From: Massospora cicadina | Taxonomy: Eukaryota; Entomophthoromycota; Entomophthoromycetes; Entomophthorales; Entomophthoraceae | Direction: 5' to 3' | NCBI GenBank assembly: GCA_022478985.1 | Contig: JAKSZP010013585.1 | Location: 1-64,000 of the forward strand | DNA: 64,000 nucleotides | In this document: one piece after another, positions 21,760-34,793 of the stretch | Position numbering within the stretch: the first letter of the stretch is position 1 | How the letters are laid out: the number at the start of each line of letters is the position of its first letter | The notes under the pieces: generated by a model | Database searches by the model: none | What the model saw: only the letters and a program-made list of their open reading frames with translations | Told to the model about the DNA's origin: nothing | Program-made: the position numbers and the translations under genes

Positions 21760-24700
21760 CTCAATCCCCCTCCAGGGGCTTGCGCCAGGGAAAAGTTCTT
21801 GTGGGCAGGGGCCAACTTCATGCTGCATCAGTCGGTTTGGGTTGGGATAAGCAGCCTGGGGGAAACGCTTGTGGAAGGCTTCAATTAGATTTTGGGCATG
21901 TACACAGTCATGTGCAGGGACCCAACTGTTCTCTGCAGCATTAAAGCCCTCTCAGGATACAAGGTACTCCAGTCTTCGTTTGCCATATGAGAGGCAACTA
22001 TCTCTTGTACCTCCCACTATGGCGCCCCATCCACGAGATAGGCCTCAGGAGTCTGGTGGGGGCCCTCAAACAACATCAGATTGCTCTCATGAAACACAGA
22101 GAAGATCTGGAAGGCAGGGGGAGATCTAGCTGGTATGAGGCATGGCCCATCTTTCTAACAATGCGGTATGGGCCAATCCTCTTTGGTCCCAGCTTCTTGC
22201 ATGGCTGCTTGATAGGGATGTTACGAGCATCAAGCATCAAAAGATCCCCTTCCTTGTACGCGGGACCCACTCAGCACTTCCCATCAGCGTTGTCCTTATA
22301 CACTCTCATTGCCGCCTCCAATCTTGCGGAAACCCCCTGGTGGACCTTCTTGATTGTCTTGGCAAAGTCCACCATCACTTCAACCTTAGACCCACAGCTG
22401 GGCTCCATGTTAAAGGTGGGGTTAAAGCCATGGCTGGCGAAAAAGGGTAACAACCAATTGAGGAATGTGATGTGTTGTTGTAACATAATTGGGCCATTGG
22501 AAGGTGAGAGACCCAGTCTGAATGATCCGCGGTGGTGTAACACCGCAGGAACTGCTCTATGCACTGGTTCACACGTTCAGTCTGCCCATATGATTGAGGA
22601 TGATAGGCAGTTGAACGGCAAGGGCGAATCTGAAGAGTCTTACATAACTCTTCCCAAAAGATGGAGGTATATTGGGGTCCCCAGTCACTGATAATCTCTT
22701 GGGGAACCCCATGGAACGCAAAAACCTGTGTGACGAGGAGCCTGGCCATCTCAGCCGCGGTTATTGTGGTTTTGCAAGGAATGAAGTGGTCGAACTTTTT
22801 AAAATGGTCCACTACCACCATGATGGCATAATAACCATCAGAGACAGGTAGTTCCACAATGAAATCCACCGAGAGGGAAGTCCAGGGCCCTTCAGCTTTC
22901 TGTACTGGTACCAATAACTCCGCTAAAGGTTGACGATTTGGCTTCATTTGGTTGAAGATCAAACACTCCTTACACTATCGCCCCACCTGATCAGGCAAGC
23001 CCTTCCAATTGTACATGTGGATTATTAACTCCAACGTCTTTGCTTTCCCAGGATGTCCAATGGTGAGTCCATCATGATGGTCCCGGATGATTTCCAGGTG
23101 AAGTGGGCCATCAGGAACCCATAGGCGCCACTGAAACCAAACCATCTCATCCTTCACGTGGTAGCCCCTGGAGAGATCCCTTTGATTTAACTCGCACTTA
23201 GCAAGTAACATAGTATATTCAGCTGCTAGTGGCTGGGAAAGGACTACCTTCCTGAACATACTATATTCCTCCGCGTTTTCCAGAGGTGCAAGCGCTGGCC
23301 CTTTGGCCGAGGGAGAGGTTCGTTGAGGCAGAAGTTTACTTGGAGGTATCATCACCTGTGTGTTGTGAACTTCTACCTCCTTGGGATCGAGCGCTAAAGC
23401 AGTGTTGCGGCTCAAAGCATCCGCCAAACCATTCTCCTTGCCCTTGGTGAACTCATACATGAATGCAAATTGGGCAAGGGTCTCATGCCAACGGGTCTGC
23501 CGTGGGGTTAAGATATGAGGAGCACGGTAGTACAGCAAGGCACAGTGGTCTGTGCGTACTTGGAAAGGTTGGGATGAGCCATGCAAGTGGTGACGCCAAT
23601 AAGTCAGCGCCTCTACTACTGCCAATAACTCCTTATCATAAACGGCGTAATTCAACTCTGGCAAAGACATCTTCCTAGAAAAATATCACACCGGATGCTC
23701 TAACCCATCTTTGCCTACTTGTAACAAGGCAGCCGTAATGGCGAAGTTGGAGGCATCAGTAGACACAATGAACTCCTTGAAAGGGTCAACATGGCGAAGA
23801 ACAGTCATGGACAACAGGGTGGACTTCACTGCTTGGAAAGCATCCGCCAAAATGGGGGGACCACTGAAGAACCTTGGCACTGATAGCCTTGTATAAGGGA
23901 GCCTCCGCCTCAGACAAAAGGGAGTGAATTTCTTGAGGAATGTGCACGTCCCCAAAAGCTTCTCAATTCCTTGACTAAGATGGGGGTAAGCCACTCACAA
24001 ATTGACTTCTCCTTATCTGGAGTTATCATGTGTCCCTGGTCAAACACGACGTTGCCAAGAAATGTGACCTGGGACTTGAAGAACTCGCATTATGAAATTT
24101 TCAATCTAAGGCTGGCTGCCTTTAACCAATCCACCACTTACTGAAGGTGGACTGCATGGGACTCCTGATCTGGGTAAAACACCAAGATATCATCTATGTA
24201 GGCGACCGCGCATACCCCTAACAGGTCCCCCAACGTTGCATCAATGCAGCGTTGAAAGATAGTAGGGGCATTCTTAAGCCCAAAGGACATGACCCAAAAC
24301 TGGAAGATCCCTTTTCTGATACGGAATGCGGTCAACCACTCATGTCCCTTTTTTAATCAGGATCTGATTGAACGCGTTGAGGCAATCTAGCTTGAAGAAG
24401 ACCTTTGCCTTCTCCACATACCGTGCAATCTGTGAATCAAAGGGATGGGATGGAGGTCTGGTACAGTAACGTTATTGAGGTTACCATAGTCTACGCAGGG
24501 GTGTAAAGTACCATCAGACTTCTCCACAAAGAGTAGAGGGAGCATACAGGGGAGGTACGCTGAAAAATCGCACCCTTGGCCAACTGTTCCTTCACCCACA
24601 CATCCAACGCCTCTCCTCCCGGACAGTCAATGGGTAAATGGGGGAAGATATATGCACCAAATCCACCTTGAGCTTGAAGTCATAATTGAACTTGGAGTGT

Positions 24701-25512
24701 CCAGGGAGTGCGTTGGCGGATGCTGCATCAAAAGAGGATTCCAAACCCTCTAAACAGGAAGGTAAGGAAAATTCCACGGAGGAGAAGGGCTTCTGCAAAG
24801 GAGCAATATAAGGAGTGGGAACATTGGGCCAGTGAGGTAATGGGCCCTGGGCTTTCTCCTCCGACAAGGGAACAATCAACTGGTGACCGTTTACAAAAGA
24901 CAAGGATAGAGTGTTTTCTTTCAAATTAGTCCGGACGTCAGACTTTTTCCACCACTCAAACCCCAAAATAATTGGGAACAAGTGGTGATTGATAGCTTGG
25001 AACTGGTCGGACAGAAGATAGGCGCCCACCGTTTAGTCCATTAACCCCATGACGTTCAGTGCTGGGATACCTTGAGACGCCCCACCTCTAACCATACCAC
25101 CTGATGAGTAACTCAACTCAAGGTAGTCAGCAAGGTCTTGGTCCGTATAATTGTTAGAGGCACCGGTATCCACTAAAATGGTGGTGGTGAACTTCCCCAA
25201 TGAGGATGTAAGGGTAGCAGTCAAGAGGAAGTATCCAGAATGAGATTTATTCAATGCAGAAAACGCCCCCGCCTCACCTAAAAGTTCATCAGCTTGAGCA
25301 AACCATAAGTGTAGGTTTGGGAATCATAGAGGGGAGGGATAGTTGGCCACTATTACTACTGATGCCACATACCCCTCTTTGCCTTCTTCAGGTGCATAAA
25401 CATTTTCATATTGCAGGCGCGGCTCTTTTTCAACCTCCTGAGTGCTGCGAAACAAGGAAGAGGTCAAACGGGGATCTTCTGGGGTGATTACAAACACAGG
25501 AATAGGGCCCAA
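21760..25512 (-). pseudogene. Gypsy-4 pol: protease, RT, RNase H, integrase and chromodomain
   Basis: The protease (25254-25033) keeps ILVDTGASNNY, and ILGFEWWKK follows at about 24960. The RT (about 24600-24138) has [32 protein letters not shown] and an intact YIDD (VAYIDDILVF). RNase H (about 23800-23380) shows FIVSTDASNFAITAALLQ, YDKELLAVVEAL, VRTDHCALLYY and LADALSRN. The integrase (about 23090-22375) has HHDGLTIGHPG and a C..C finger, VDFIVELP, SDWGPQYTSIFWEEL and YHPQSYGQTERVNQ, so the DDE residues are kept. KRIGPYRIVRKMG (about 22180) is a GPY/F module. At about 21985-21840 the frame reads RRLEYLVS, stop, EGFNAAENSWVP, HAQNLIEAFHKRF. This is a chromodomain with one stop, in the place of the usual Trp. 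Stops and frameshifts separate the blocks. Confidence 0.9.
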
Positions 25513-25984
25513 ATCTGAGCCAAGAGAGGGCCAAAATGGTTCAGAGGTATATATCAGATTTTCATTATAAAACGTGTTTTTTACGTGAACAACTCTATTC
25601 CTTTACCCTCAACGGATTTCCCAACGTTATCCAAGGCCAACACCCCCAGGCCCATCTGCGCTGATTCCGCCAGCATCATCTGAACACGCTGTCAAAGGAA
25701 AACTCATTTCTTGAAATAAAAATCGATTATTTCAGCGGAAAGTAGGGAATCAAAACTATTGGACTTTGAAGCATCCAAATCCACCAGGTACAAATATGAA
25801 GGGTGGAATTTTACAGTTGGAGGCAACCATAGTAATGCTGAGTTGCTCCAACCTTTGGGAAAAAGAGGAAACAGTGGTGCAGCTAATGACAGCTAGAGCC
25901 CACAGCCAACGGCCACTGTTTCCACTTCAGAAAATTTCCACACGGAAAAAGTTTGTGCACATAAAATAAGGGTTGGTCGACTAA
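25513..25984 (-). other. Gypsy-4 leader region, no gag recognised
   Basis: Minus-strand frames are short, and none shows a retrotransposon gag helix pattern or a CCHC knuckle. The first bases after the 5' LTR (minus strand AGTCGACCAACCCTTATT) resemble Gypsy-1. Confidence 0.5.
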
Positions 25985-26826
25985 TGTTAAAAGAGTGTCT
26001 ATAACTCTCCAGTTCCCAGCGTGGCGGTGCTCTGTGCACAAGTCCACCGCTAGGGAACTAGCCATTATAATAAAAATTAATTTTTGCCCCAGCAAAGGGT
26101 GCTGGAGCAACAATAATATAAGCAAAGAAATGCTATTAACAACCAGCTAAAAATGAAGCGGTGCACGTTGAGAGAATTGGAAAACAACACAGGTTGGAGG
26201 GGACCTGGATGAACCAATTGTGCATGAGGTAATAATCATATTGTGTTCAACATGGTAAGTTTGATGGAGCGCGAGACCTCCTCAAAGGGGTCCGCGCACA
26301 GGATCATTCATAATAACATAATAAAGTGGTAAAAATGGGGTTTTTTATTTGAGAAAGTCAACCAACAAGGAATGTTGGTTGGGGGAAGCATATTTAAGCT
26401 TGAACGTGGGAATAGGGGTTATGCCGCAGTGGGCCAAAGCACTGACTTATCAATAGGGAAACACTGCCATCTGAGTTAGTTGAATAGGCTGAAACCAACA
26501 TCACTTGAGTGATTGATTGAAGTTGGATTCAACCTGAGTGCATTATTTCGTAAATGGAACAGGTTTTGAAACCCCATTCCTTGACAAACTGAATCAAACC
26601 ATCCGCATTTATTCAGTAGATCGTTCATTTAATGCCTGGCCTGACGTCAGGGGCTAGGCGTTTGAAACACCACTTGTCCCAACCTGGGAATATTTTGCCC
26701 AAACTCAGCATTGGTCCAAGGTGTGCCTCAGGTCAGGAAGAGCCTGTAGCTTCACCCTCTGGGCAGCCTTGCGCCCATCCTTGTCTTTGGGGTTGGTCCC
26801 TACTATTATGTCACATGCACATGACA
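25985..26826 (-). repeat. Gypsy-4 5' LTR
   Basis: 842-bp copy of 20901-21737, followed by the duplication GTAGC. The terminal palindrome is changed here (TGTCACATGCACATGACA). Confidence 0.92.
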
Positions 26827-26831
26827 GTAGC

Positions 26832-28239
26832 CAGTCCTTCTTTGGAATTACCAGAAACAATAACCAACCCTGATGAAACCAGGTTAGCAATTGTCTCGAA
26901 CAACTTGCAACCAATCCTCCCTCTGTCATCTATTCCAAAGTTAGTTTTTAAAACACCTTTTAATCCAGCTCAATTCACAGACTCTCCTATCATCATCATC
27001 AAACCACCTGAATCAATGCCCTCCACTATCAATCATTTATTTTTCACTAGATTGGACTTGTTTCCAGAGTTCCACTTCCAACTTGGTTAATACTACAAGC
27101 CAATTTGTTTATTCCACCAAACTAGCCATTAGAAACAACATACATTTTACTCTCCTAAGCATAATTAAGGGCCCAATTAACTGAGGATTTGTTCATTGCT
27201 CTGAACTCCTCCATTCTCAAAAGCATCCTAGACTGAGATGTTGCAGCTTTGCACTTTGCTTTGTCAGCCAAGTTCTTTGAAGTTTGGTCATGAAGCTTCC
27301 AGCATCTCCTGGCTTTCATCGCTCATTTTGCTTTCACTTCCAAGAAGCTTGTGGTAATCATATGCAGGATTCCATTCACTCCAAGCATGACTATCCCATT
27401 TCTAGTGTATCCCATCAGTATCTTCCACTGATGGCTTTAATATGGGACATGATTCAGCAACCCCCACCTAGTATCCTTTTCTCAATGCCAGCCCATATGT
27501 CCAGTGTTCTTGATGAAGTTCATTGGCAAGCGCTTAAGATCAATCTTCTGTCTCTAATGGCATACTAAGGATTACTTGGGGTTATTTGCCAACTGCCTCT
27601 TCTTGTTCAGTTGCTTCCCTCCCCAATCTGGGGTATCTCATTTGGCAGGTTCCAACATTTCCTTCTCTCTTCCCCTAGTCACTTTCTCGCAGGGATCAGC
27701 ATCTGCTCAATGAACTTGGTTTTGAGTAGGTCTAGCCCTCGCTAGCATCCAATCTCGCATAGATTTTGATGGGTTTTTACTCCTGCTGCAATCCATCCTC
27801 CCTCCCCCAAGAGGTGACAAAGGCGGAATCATCCCTGAATTGAATACAACCAGAAAAAAAATAAAAATATAAAATATACTTTTTTCTATGCATTTTTTAA
27901 TTTTTCACGTTTGTTTCAAATTTTTTTTCTTTTTTCCAAAATACTTGACTTTTTTTTGTTCAGTGGTCCTTTTTCGTATTTAACCAAATAATTAGGACAT
28001 AACTAACTTAATGGTTCAACAGTCCTTTGGGAAATCTTTTTTCATTCTTTTTTCATTGATCCATTGCTTTAGATATTTAGCATGGACTAAATTTATAATC
28101 CTTCCATCTAAAAGGTTCTTGATGGTTTAGGCATCTATTGCCATCTTGGAGATAATCTTTAATGGACCTGACCACAATGCATCCAACTTGTTTCTTCTCC
28201 TGAAACCATGCATATTGTAATAGACAACTCTTTTGCCTA
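26832..28239 (-). other. Gypsy-2 internal DNA downstream of integrase, no domain assigned
   Basis: By position this is the 3' part of Gypsy-2 after the integrase core. Minus-strand frames are broken and I recognise no chromodomain or GPY/F motif. 27850-27990 is T-rich on the plus strand. Confidence 0.45.
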
Positions 28240-30900
28240 TTCAGTATTTTGATAAGGCCAGTTGGTTCATATCATCCTTTGTTTTTGCTCAAAATCCTTT
28301 TCTTCAAAGTTGTATCGAATGCTTTCAATTGCATTTCAATCAGGATATTCATCAATCAGTTCAGGTACTGCTTGGCACTCATATCAATGTTGGTTCCATC
28401 ACCAAATATAAAATCGGTGGCTACACGGCCTTTCTTCCATATAGCAACTCAAAAATCATTTTTCCCATCACTGTATGATGACTGATATTGTAGGGCAAAT
28501 GTCACCAAACTCATGTATGTTCCCCACATGGAAGTTCTTCCATTGAACAGCTTCCTCAGCGTCACGGCTAGCGTCCCATTGACTTGTTCTGCCAGTCTGT
28601 TCATCTCCTGCTAGTAGGTTAAATACACGACACCTTGGATCCCCATTATTTCATTTAATTGTGGGATCACATGAGATGTGAAATTCATTCCATTGTTGCT
28701 CAGAAGGACTTGTGGGCATCCATGTTAGTATACTACTTGATCTAGGATAAAATTTGCAGTGCTGGTAGCATAAAATTTCACCAGGGCCTTCGTCTCAACC
28801 CATCTCATCAGATGATAAATTACAACTATGATGTACTTGACTCTCTCTGTGCTCATCACTTGTGGACCCATCACGTTGATGGACACCATATGCCAAGCAA
28901 ATCCAGGGCGGACCAGTCAGTATCCAGTCCTGTTCTTATGCAGCTTGTTCAACTGACACTCCACACAGCAAGCCGATAGTCCATGACATCATAATTGATA
29001 ATCCCAGTAGTAGTGCTGATGAATATGATTGGTTGTTTCTCAGGCCTACATGCCTGACAACCTTATGTGCAGCTTGAACGATAGCTGCTCGTTCTGAGGC
29101 TTTGGGAATAGTAATTGCTTCCCATTGATCATCTTGAAAATTTGTCCATCCATGGTCTCAGTGTTTCCATCGCTTTTTGATGCACACCTTGGATTTCTTG
29201 GGTCTTGTTCCTGATTTCTCCATCGACCATTCTCTGGAATAGCTCATCCGCCTGATGGTATACCACCAGGACCATTGGTAACTGTGATAAGCCATCCGCA
29301 TTCTGATGAGAAGCCCCAGCTTGGTGGACTATCTCATAATTGTAATTCTGTAACTTTAGTGACCATTGGGCCAGTCGTCCTTCTGGTTCATCTAAATTGT
29401 GCAGGCAACACAACAAAAAGTGGTCCATCACTTTGAAGTGCATTCTATGGATATACACCCAAAACCGTTTACAGAAAAAATGACTGCAAGGCATTCACAC
29501 TAAGTTACGGTGTAATGCCTCTCAGCAGCTGAGTGTCTGGCACACATAGCCACTGGAAGTTTGTCCCTAAGTTAATCTACTTGAAACAATATGGTGCTGA
29601 TTGCCATCAATGAAGCATCAATTTGTAATATAAATTCTCAATCAAAAACAAGATATCTCAAAATCAGAGAATTGCTAAGTACTAGTGTAACTCATCAAAG
29701 GATTTCTGGGCTTCTTCATTACAAATGAATCCTTATTTTTGGATTCTTCAACAAATGGAAGAGGAGCCCGGCGATTCTTGCAAAATCCTGAATGGATATT
29801 CTATAGTATGTGACCATTTCAAGGAACACTTAGATATCTTGGACACTCTTCAGAAAAGCCATTTGCCCTATGGCTTTGATTCTCTGGGCTTGCAGCTGCA
29901 GTCCACTAGAGCTGATTATGAATCCCAGATATTCTAACTCTTTCTTGAAGAAGTGACACTACCTTGGCTTAATCTTCAGGTTGGCCACTGATACTCTCTA
30001 AAAAAAGTCCTCCAAGTGGTGAAAAGTGTTAGTAAACGTCCTACTGTACACATTTATATAGTTTAAGTACACCAGGACGCATGACAACTTCAAGTCATTT
30101 AATATGGCGTCCATGGCCCTCTGGAACGTCGCAGGCACATTGCACAGACCCTGGGATATTCTAGTCAATTGATAAAGCCCCTGCGCAGTGATAATTACGC
30201 ATTTCTCTTAGTCTTCTCTTGGAAAATCGATTTTGCCAATATCCTGAAATTAGATCCACCGTGGAGAAATACTCTACTTCTCTCAATCAATCTAGCGCAT
30301 TTTTGATTATAGGTAGTGGGTATGAATCCTTCTTTTAATCTTGTTCAGCTTCTGATAATTGATCACCACCAAATTAGAGCCATCCTTCTTCTTCACATTA
30401 ATAATAGGGCTCGCCCAGGGACTTGATGATGGAACTAGAAGCCCATGCTTCACTGGTTTGCTGATTTCTTTCTCTACTAATGCTTTGGCTGGCTTCAACT
30501 GTTGAATCAGTCCCATCTTAATTGGCAAATTTTCCCCAGTATTGACCTTGTGGATCACATCTCTTGCACATCTTAAATTGTGATCATCCTGGGTGAATAT
30601 TTCCCAATACTTGGCAGATAATCTAAGCACCTCCTCCTGCTGTCTGTCCATCAGAGAAGCGAGTTTCTCTCAATCAACCAATATATTGATACTCCTGGCT
30701 ACCCTGGATCTTGTTACCACGTCCACATCTAAATTGACTACTTGATACAGCTGATCCTGCGCGTTTTCATCCATGAACAAATCACTGATGTCAATTTCAT
30801 TGTGCATAATATTGGGGGGAACAGGTTTTTCCCAGCTCTAGACTATTCCCATCTAGGCCACGAGCCTTTTTCCTGACTCCTTTATGGATGCAGACTCTTT
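28240..30900 (-). pseudogene. Gypsy-2 pol: RT, RNase H and integrase
   Basis: The RT starts at about 30651 (DRQQEEVLRLSAKYWEIF) with GLLVPSSSPWASPIINVKKKD and VVINYQKLNK. Past a frameshift come GLCNVPATFQRAMDAILNDL and, near 30065, VYLNYINVYS where YLDDI is expected, so the catalytic aspartates are lost. RNase H C-terminal sequence is at 29494-29129: MDHFLLCCLHNLDEPEGRLAQWSLKLQNYNYEIVHQ and NADGLSQLP. Integrase traces lie at about 28900-28490 (YHLMRWVETKAL, HGCPQVLLSNNGMNFTSHV, NRLAEQVNGTLAVTLRKLF). Many stops are present, and this is one of the most decayed coding regions here. Confidence 0.82.
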
Positions 30901-31199
30901 CACTTGGACCACGATGATCTGATATTTGGGTTTTTTGTAGTGCACAGAGAAATGCCTTTCCTCTGCACTGGTAACAGACTTTCTTCTTCTTATTGACCGT
31001 TTAAAGTCTTCAGGCTTATTTCCCTGCACAGTTAATTATTCATCTCCTTAGCACACTCGCTCCTCTTTTTGGGAATCGAATTTTTATACTGAATTTGATT
31101 TGAAACTTCTTTTTGGAGCATAGAAGGTAGCTCCCAATATTTTCATTTTTTCCACCATCTGAGAGGTGGTAATCTCCATCATGAACACAGAAGCATCAT

Positions 31200-31650
31200 T
31201 CAATGAAAATTGAGGTAGGGCTGAAGGGTCACATGCAGTGCAACCCAGGCATCAAAATCATCCAGCACTTTTGCTCCAACCAAAATTTGTGATTCCTGGT
31301 AAAAATGATTGGCGAAGAGATAAGAATTCATCTTTATAGAATTGTATGCCATAAATTCTTGCTTGCGCTTTGACATGTGCATATTCTTCCAAATTTTTTC
31401 ATAATGGCCACCTTGGCCTCTACATATGACCAGCTGTCCCCCTTTAGATGGGGCAACACTATGTTTTGAAAATCAGTATCCAAGCAATTCATCACCGCCA
31501 ATGCCTTTTGATGATCGCCGTATCCATACATTGTCATATCAAATAATTGGAAAAATACAGGGGCGTTGTTCTGATGGAAAGTCAACAATTTTGGTGATGC
31601 TTTGTATTCCTTTAAGGTTTATCTAGCCACCTCCCTTGGTTCAGCTACTC
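31200..31650 (-). pseudogene. Gypsy-2 gag fragment
   Basis: 31588-31334 reads FHQNNAPVFFQLFDMTMYG, QKALAVMNCLDTDFQNIVLPH and SWSYVEAKVAIMKKFG, the pattern of a Ty3/Gypsy gag capsid region. A frameshift leads into SKRKQEFMAYNSIKMNSYLFA (31382-31200). A partial cysteine motif (CYQCRGKAFLC) is readable at about 30990-30950. Gag would package element RNA. Confidence 0.7.
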
Positions 31651-32141
31651 GGCTCACTTGAGGAGTAATTATGTCATCATCTCCAAAATAGCTGTGAAGG
31701 TCGGTGGCGTGTTTTTTGGGGCAGTCATCTTTTAAACTGGAGTCTGGGGAGTTCTTTCTTCAGAGTCAGTTGCCGCATATGGCTACATTTGCATTTGTGA
31801 GTCTTCAACTCCTCAACCTGTTTAATCAGTTGCTCTATATCTGTGCTAAATGCTCTTAAATGAACGCAATCCACTTCATGCTCTATTTTCAAAAATAAGA
31901 CTTCTTAAACTAAATCCCTTCTTTTTTCAGCAATGAATTTACTTTCTCAAGTAACTCATTTATGAAACTCCTGACATTTTAAACCCCTTCTCATTGTTGG
32001 CAAATCTCTTCTCCAAGGCAGCAAATTCTTGATGACCTGCCATTTTCAGGGCGTTCTGGTTAACGGTTGCCAACTCCATCCAAAGTTTCTTATTTCATCC
32101 TGATATGACATCACGTCCTAATATTCTTCTACTCAACTACA

Positions 32142-32159
32142 CCCCTGTAGTGAGCAACA
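32142..32159 (-). other. Gypsy-2 primer binding site (putative)
   Basis: Two bases after the 5' LTR the minus strand reads TGTTGCTCACTACAGGGG. It matches the Gypsy-3 site at 14 of 18 positions and sits at nearly the same distance from the LTR. Confidence 0.6.
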
Positions 32160-32161
32160 AT

Positions 32162-33314
32162 TGTTAAAGTTTTTTATAGGGTTCTTGATTATTCTCGGCT
32201 AATATCCCCTAAATTAAATAACTGCACAGGTTCATCGTCATGCAATTCTCTTCATTGTCTGTTAGTAATAAGTATTCATTTGATAATAGTATTTAGACTT
32301 TTATCTGTAATTGAATAAAGTACTAGTATTGGGTCCAACGCTTGACCAGTATTTCATTTTGAAATACTCAGGATGTCTTTAATAGGATTTGTTCCCTTGT
32401 ACCGCCTAACTCAATGCATTCCCAGATCCTCATTTATGGCTAATCTCTGATGACACACAGTTGGCAGCAATAACCAATTCAGTTAACTTCTCTTCTCTGG
32501 ATCCACGCTAGGATCCTTACTCTTTATCCTAAAGAGTCTCACAATTGTAGCACACATCAATAATTTCCTTGAGAAAGAATAGAACATAAAATGGATTCTG
32601 GTATGATACTGATTACTGGTAAAAGTGTAAAGTACTTCAGTGTATATCCATATAAGTATTATTATATGTATATTTTATTACCGAATTTTTAGGGGAATTT
32701 ATAGTGGGAAAATAGCGCCCAACCCTCAGTTGGAACCTCCTTGATGAAATGACAGCCGTTGCCATTGAATTACCCATCCTCGTACATCAGTGATGTTCTA
32801 CATCTTGGCTAGGATTCTGTCATTGGAAATCCTCAAGACCTGAAACGGAAAGAGTTAAAACATGTCCCTAACATTTTCCTCTCAATCCCAGTGAATCAAC
32901 CATATTTGGCAAGCGACCTGCTTAGGTAATGGGACTTGTCACCCATTAAGGCAGGTCGCAAACCAACTGATCAATTTACTATTTGCATGTGGCATCACTC
33001 GCCTCACAACTTGATCCTTAAATTCCCAATTGGTTGGTGATGAAACCTGACCAACCCCAATCAGTACAACTTATAGTTAATCATTGATCAACTATTAGAG
33101 CCCCTATTTCATCAGCAACTATGCCCGACTATATCTTAAGCTAATCCTGATCAATCCTCGATGGATCTGACTCAGAAGAATAACCTAAGATCCCCCAAAC
33201 ATAGTTACCTCAAAACTAGGGTCAACCATCATTAAATCACTTCGCTATAGGGTTCTATTCCCTATAGAACCCTGGTAATCTAGTTAGCTGGGAATATGGG
33301 CAAAAATTTCAACA
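32162..33314 (-). repeat. Gypsy-2 5' LTR (intact)
   Basis: A 1153-bp LTR with TGTTA and CAACA ends, followed by the CCATC duplication at 33315-33319. It is the uninterrupted copy that shows how 2363-2490 and 13855-14877 belong together. Confidence 0.93.
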
Positions 33315-34047
33315 CCATCCTTGCCACATCAGCACTTGTTTAAAATCAGTTAAACAATATAATTGGATGGGCTGGGATAATGGAACTAAAGGACCCCTAG
33401 GTACAAGCAGAGTTGCAGAACATGATTAAAGACATTCATATCCAAGAGGGGATGTTGTAAAAGAAAGTAGATGATAATTAGATTTCATATATATGCCCCT
33501 CTTAATGTATAGAAGTCCTCCTTGAAGGAAATTCAACTGTGGAAAATGGAGTTGTGAATAATACTCATGAGTGGTTAAGAAAGCGTTACTACTAGGATAG
33601 ATGGTTGAGGCTATCGATGAAGTACTAGAGGCCTGTTAACACATCAACCCAAAAATGTGTCAGCCCTCAGTATCAACATCAAACATGGTTCAAATGACCC
33701 TTCAATGTTGCCAGTATTGATGTGGTGGTGGCATTACCTACCAGCTCACATGGTAATAAATATATCCTTTTAGCCATAGACCATTTAATCAAATGCATAA
33801 AAATAATATTATGTCATCTATACTACAAAAGCTTCACCTTATTTCTCTTCTGATATTTTTCATCAACATGGATGCTCACAATTTAATAATTTTTACAATA
33901 GGATCAATCTAACCTCACAAGTAGTTCAAAAGATAACCTCTCTAATTGCACTAAATAAAACTTTACTAGCCCATAAAAGCCATCTACCAAATGGGGTGGT
34001 GGAATGTACTATAAAAATTTAGTTTCTACCATATGAAAGATGGCCTA
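33315..34047 (+). pseudogene. Gypsy-0 integrase, N-terminal and core part (second of three pieces)
   Basis: After the CCATC duplication a plus-strand pol reading resumes. 33560-33640 holds a degraded zinc-finger area (HEWLRKRYY then RWLRLSMKY). 33700-33800 is clear: FNVASIDVVVALPTSSHGNKYILLAIDHLIKCIK, the first Asp region of the DDE core. Near 33970-34000, HKSHLPNGVVE matches the usual HPQTNGVVER around the catalytic Glu. Stops interrupt it. It ends at GCCTA (34043-34047), where Gypsy-3 begins; the rest is at 45530. Confidence 0.8.
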
Positions 34048-34790
34048 TGTCAGACATTTGCCCTCTCAGCTGTAAAATAAGAATTTTTTGGGTCAAAAAT
34101 ATCTGAAAAGGGGAAATGTCAGCCGTTTGCAAATTTGCAATTCTAATATGAAGAATTTAAATGATACTAACGATTATATCAGCCAAAAGTCCCTGTCTGA
34201 TTCTCAAACCCCGCAAATCAGGGTAACACAATTTTGAATGCTCCACAGGCAATAAAAATGAGATTGAGAAGTCAGATTACTATGACCATGCGGCAGACCT
34301 TTAGTGTCCATTGTATGGTACTCCCCCAGCTGAAACCAGGTCTATTCAAGCACCAACATGGGGACCACCCCTTTTATAGATGTAGTGGGGGTCCCCCAAG
34401 GTAAAATAATTTTCTCTGATGGGGATTGGCTGAAGTTCATTAAATCAATACCTCATGGGTATGTAATGCCAAATGTTAACTCCCCATCCATCATTCAGCC
34501 AAAGTGAAATGAGTACTCTGAGCTTTGGTAGGCTTAATGCACATATTTTATTCTTTGGACTACAACAAGCCATTCCAAACTTCTTATTGAATCCCTTTTA
34601 CCTCAATACAGTTTAAACACTGATTGGTCAGATATTGAGGGGGGTCATTTTTCTTTCTTTTCCCATGCTAATATTAAGCTTCATAAAAAACCATTTATTT
34701 ATTAGTGCTTTAATTTTAATTTTATCTTAAACGTTTGTGGAATCCAGAGGCATAAAGAACCAGAAAGAAGAAAGTAGCTGGATTTTTACA
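34048..34790 (+). repeat. Gypsy-3 5' LTR
   Basis: Starts TGTCAGACATTTGCC, ends GGATTTTTACA. It contains the uninterrupted LINE C target (about 34550-34570, CTACAACAAGCCATTCCA). Confidence 0.92.
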
Positions 34791-34793
34791 AAA

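Larger units (their letters stand above)
20901..26826 (-). mobile_element. Gypsy-4, chromodomain-bearing Gypsy element inserted in Gypsy-2
   Basis: This 5926-bp element has no insert. LTRs are 20901-21737 (837 bp) and 25985-26826 (842 bp), the TSD GTAGC is perfect (20896-20900, 26827-26831), and the minus-strand polypurine tract GGGAGGAGAGGG is at 21741-21752. The two LTRs differ at many positions, so the insertion is not recent. The internal region carries protease to chromodomain on the minus strand. No gag can be recognised in the 730 bp between the 5' LTR and protease. Confidence 0.93.
2363..33314 (-). mobile_element. Gypsy-2, Ty3/Gypsy LTR retrotransposon inserted into Gypsy-0
   Basis: The element reads on the minus strand. 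Its 3' LTR is split (2363-2490 plus 13855-14877, 1151 bp) and its 5' LTR is at 32162-33314 (1153 bp). On the plus strand the LTRs start TGTTA and end (T/C)AACA. The TSD CCATC is perfect at 2358-2362 and 33315-33319. A polypurine tract lies at 14878-14892 and a primer-binding-like site at 32142-32159. The internal region is broken by LINE B (15291-20568) and Gypsy-4 (20901-26826), and the left LTR by Gypsy-1 (2491-13849). Gag lies at 31200-31650 and pol at about 28240-30900. The boundaries and TSD are seen directly. The insertion order is inferred from the nesting. Confidence 0.93.

Noticed and set aside
21987..22691. 234-codon plus-strand open frame
   Set aside because: Antisense to the Gypsy-4 integrase; the minus strand has clear integrase motifs.
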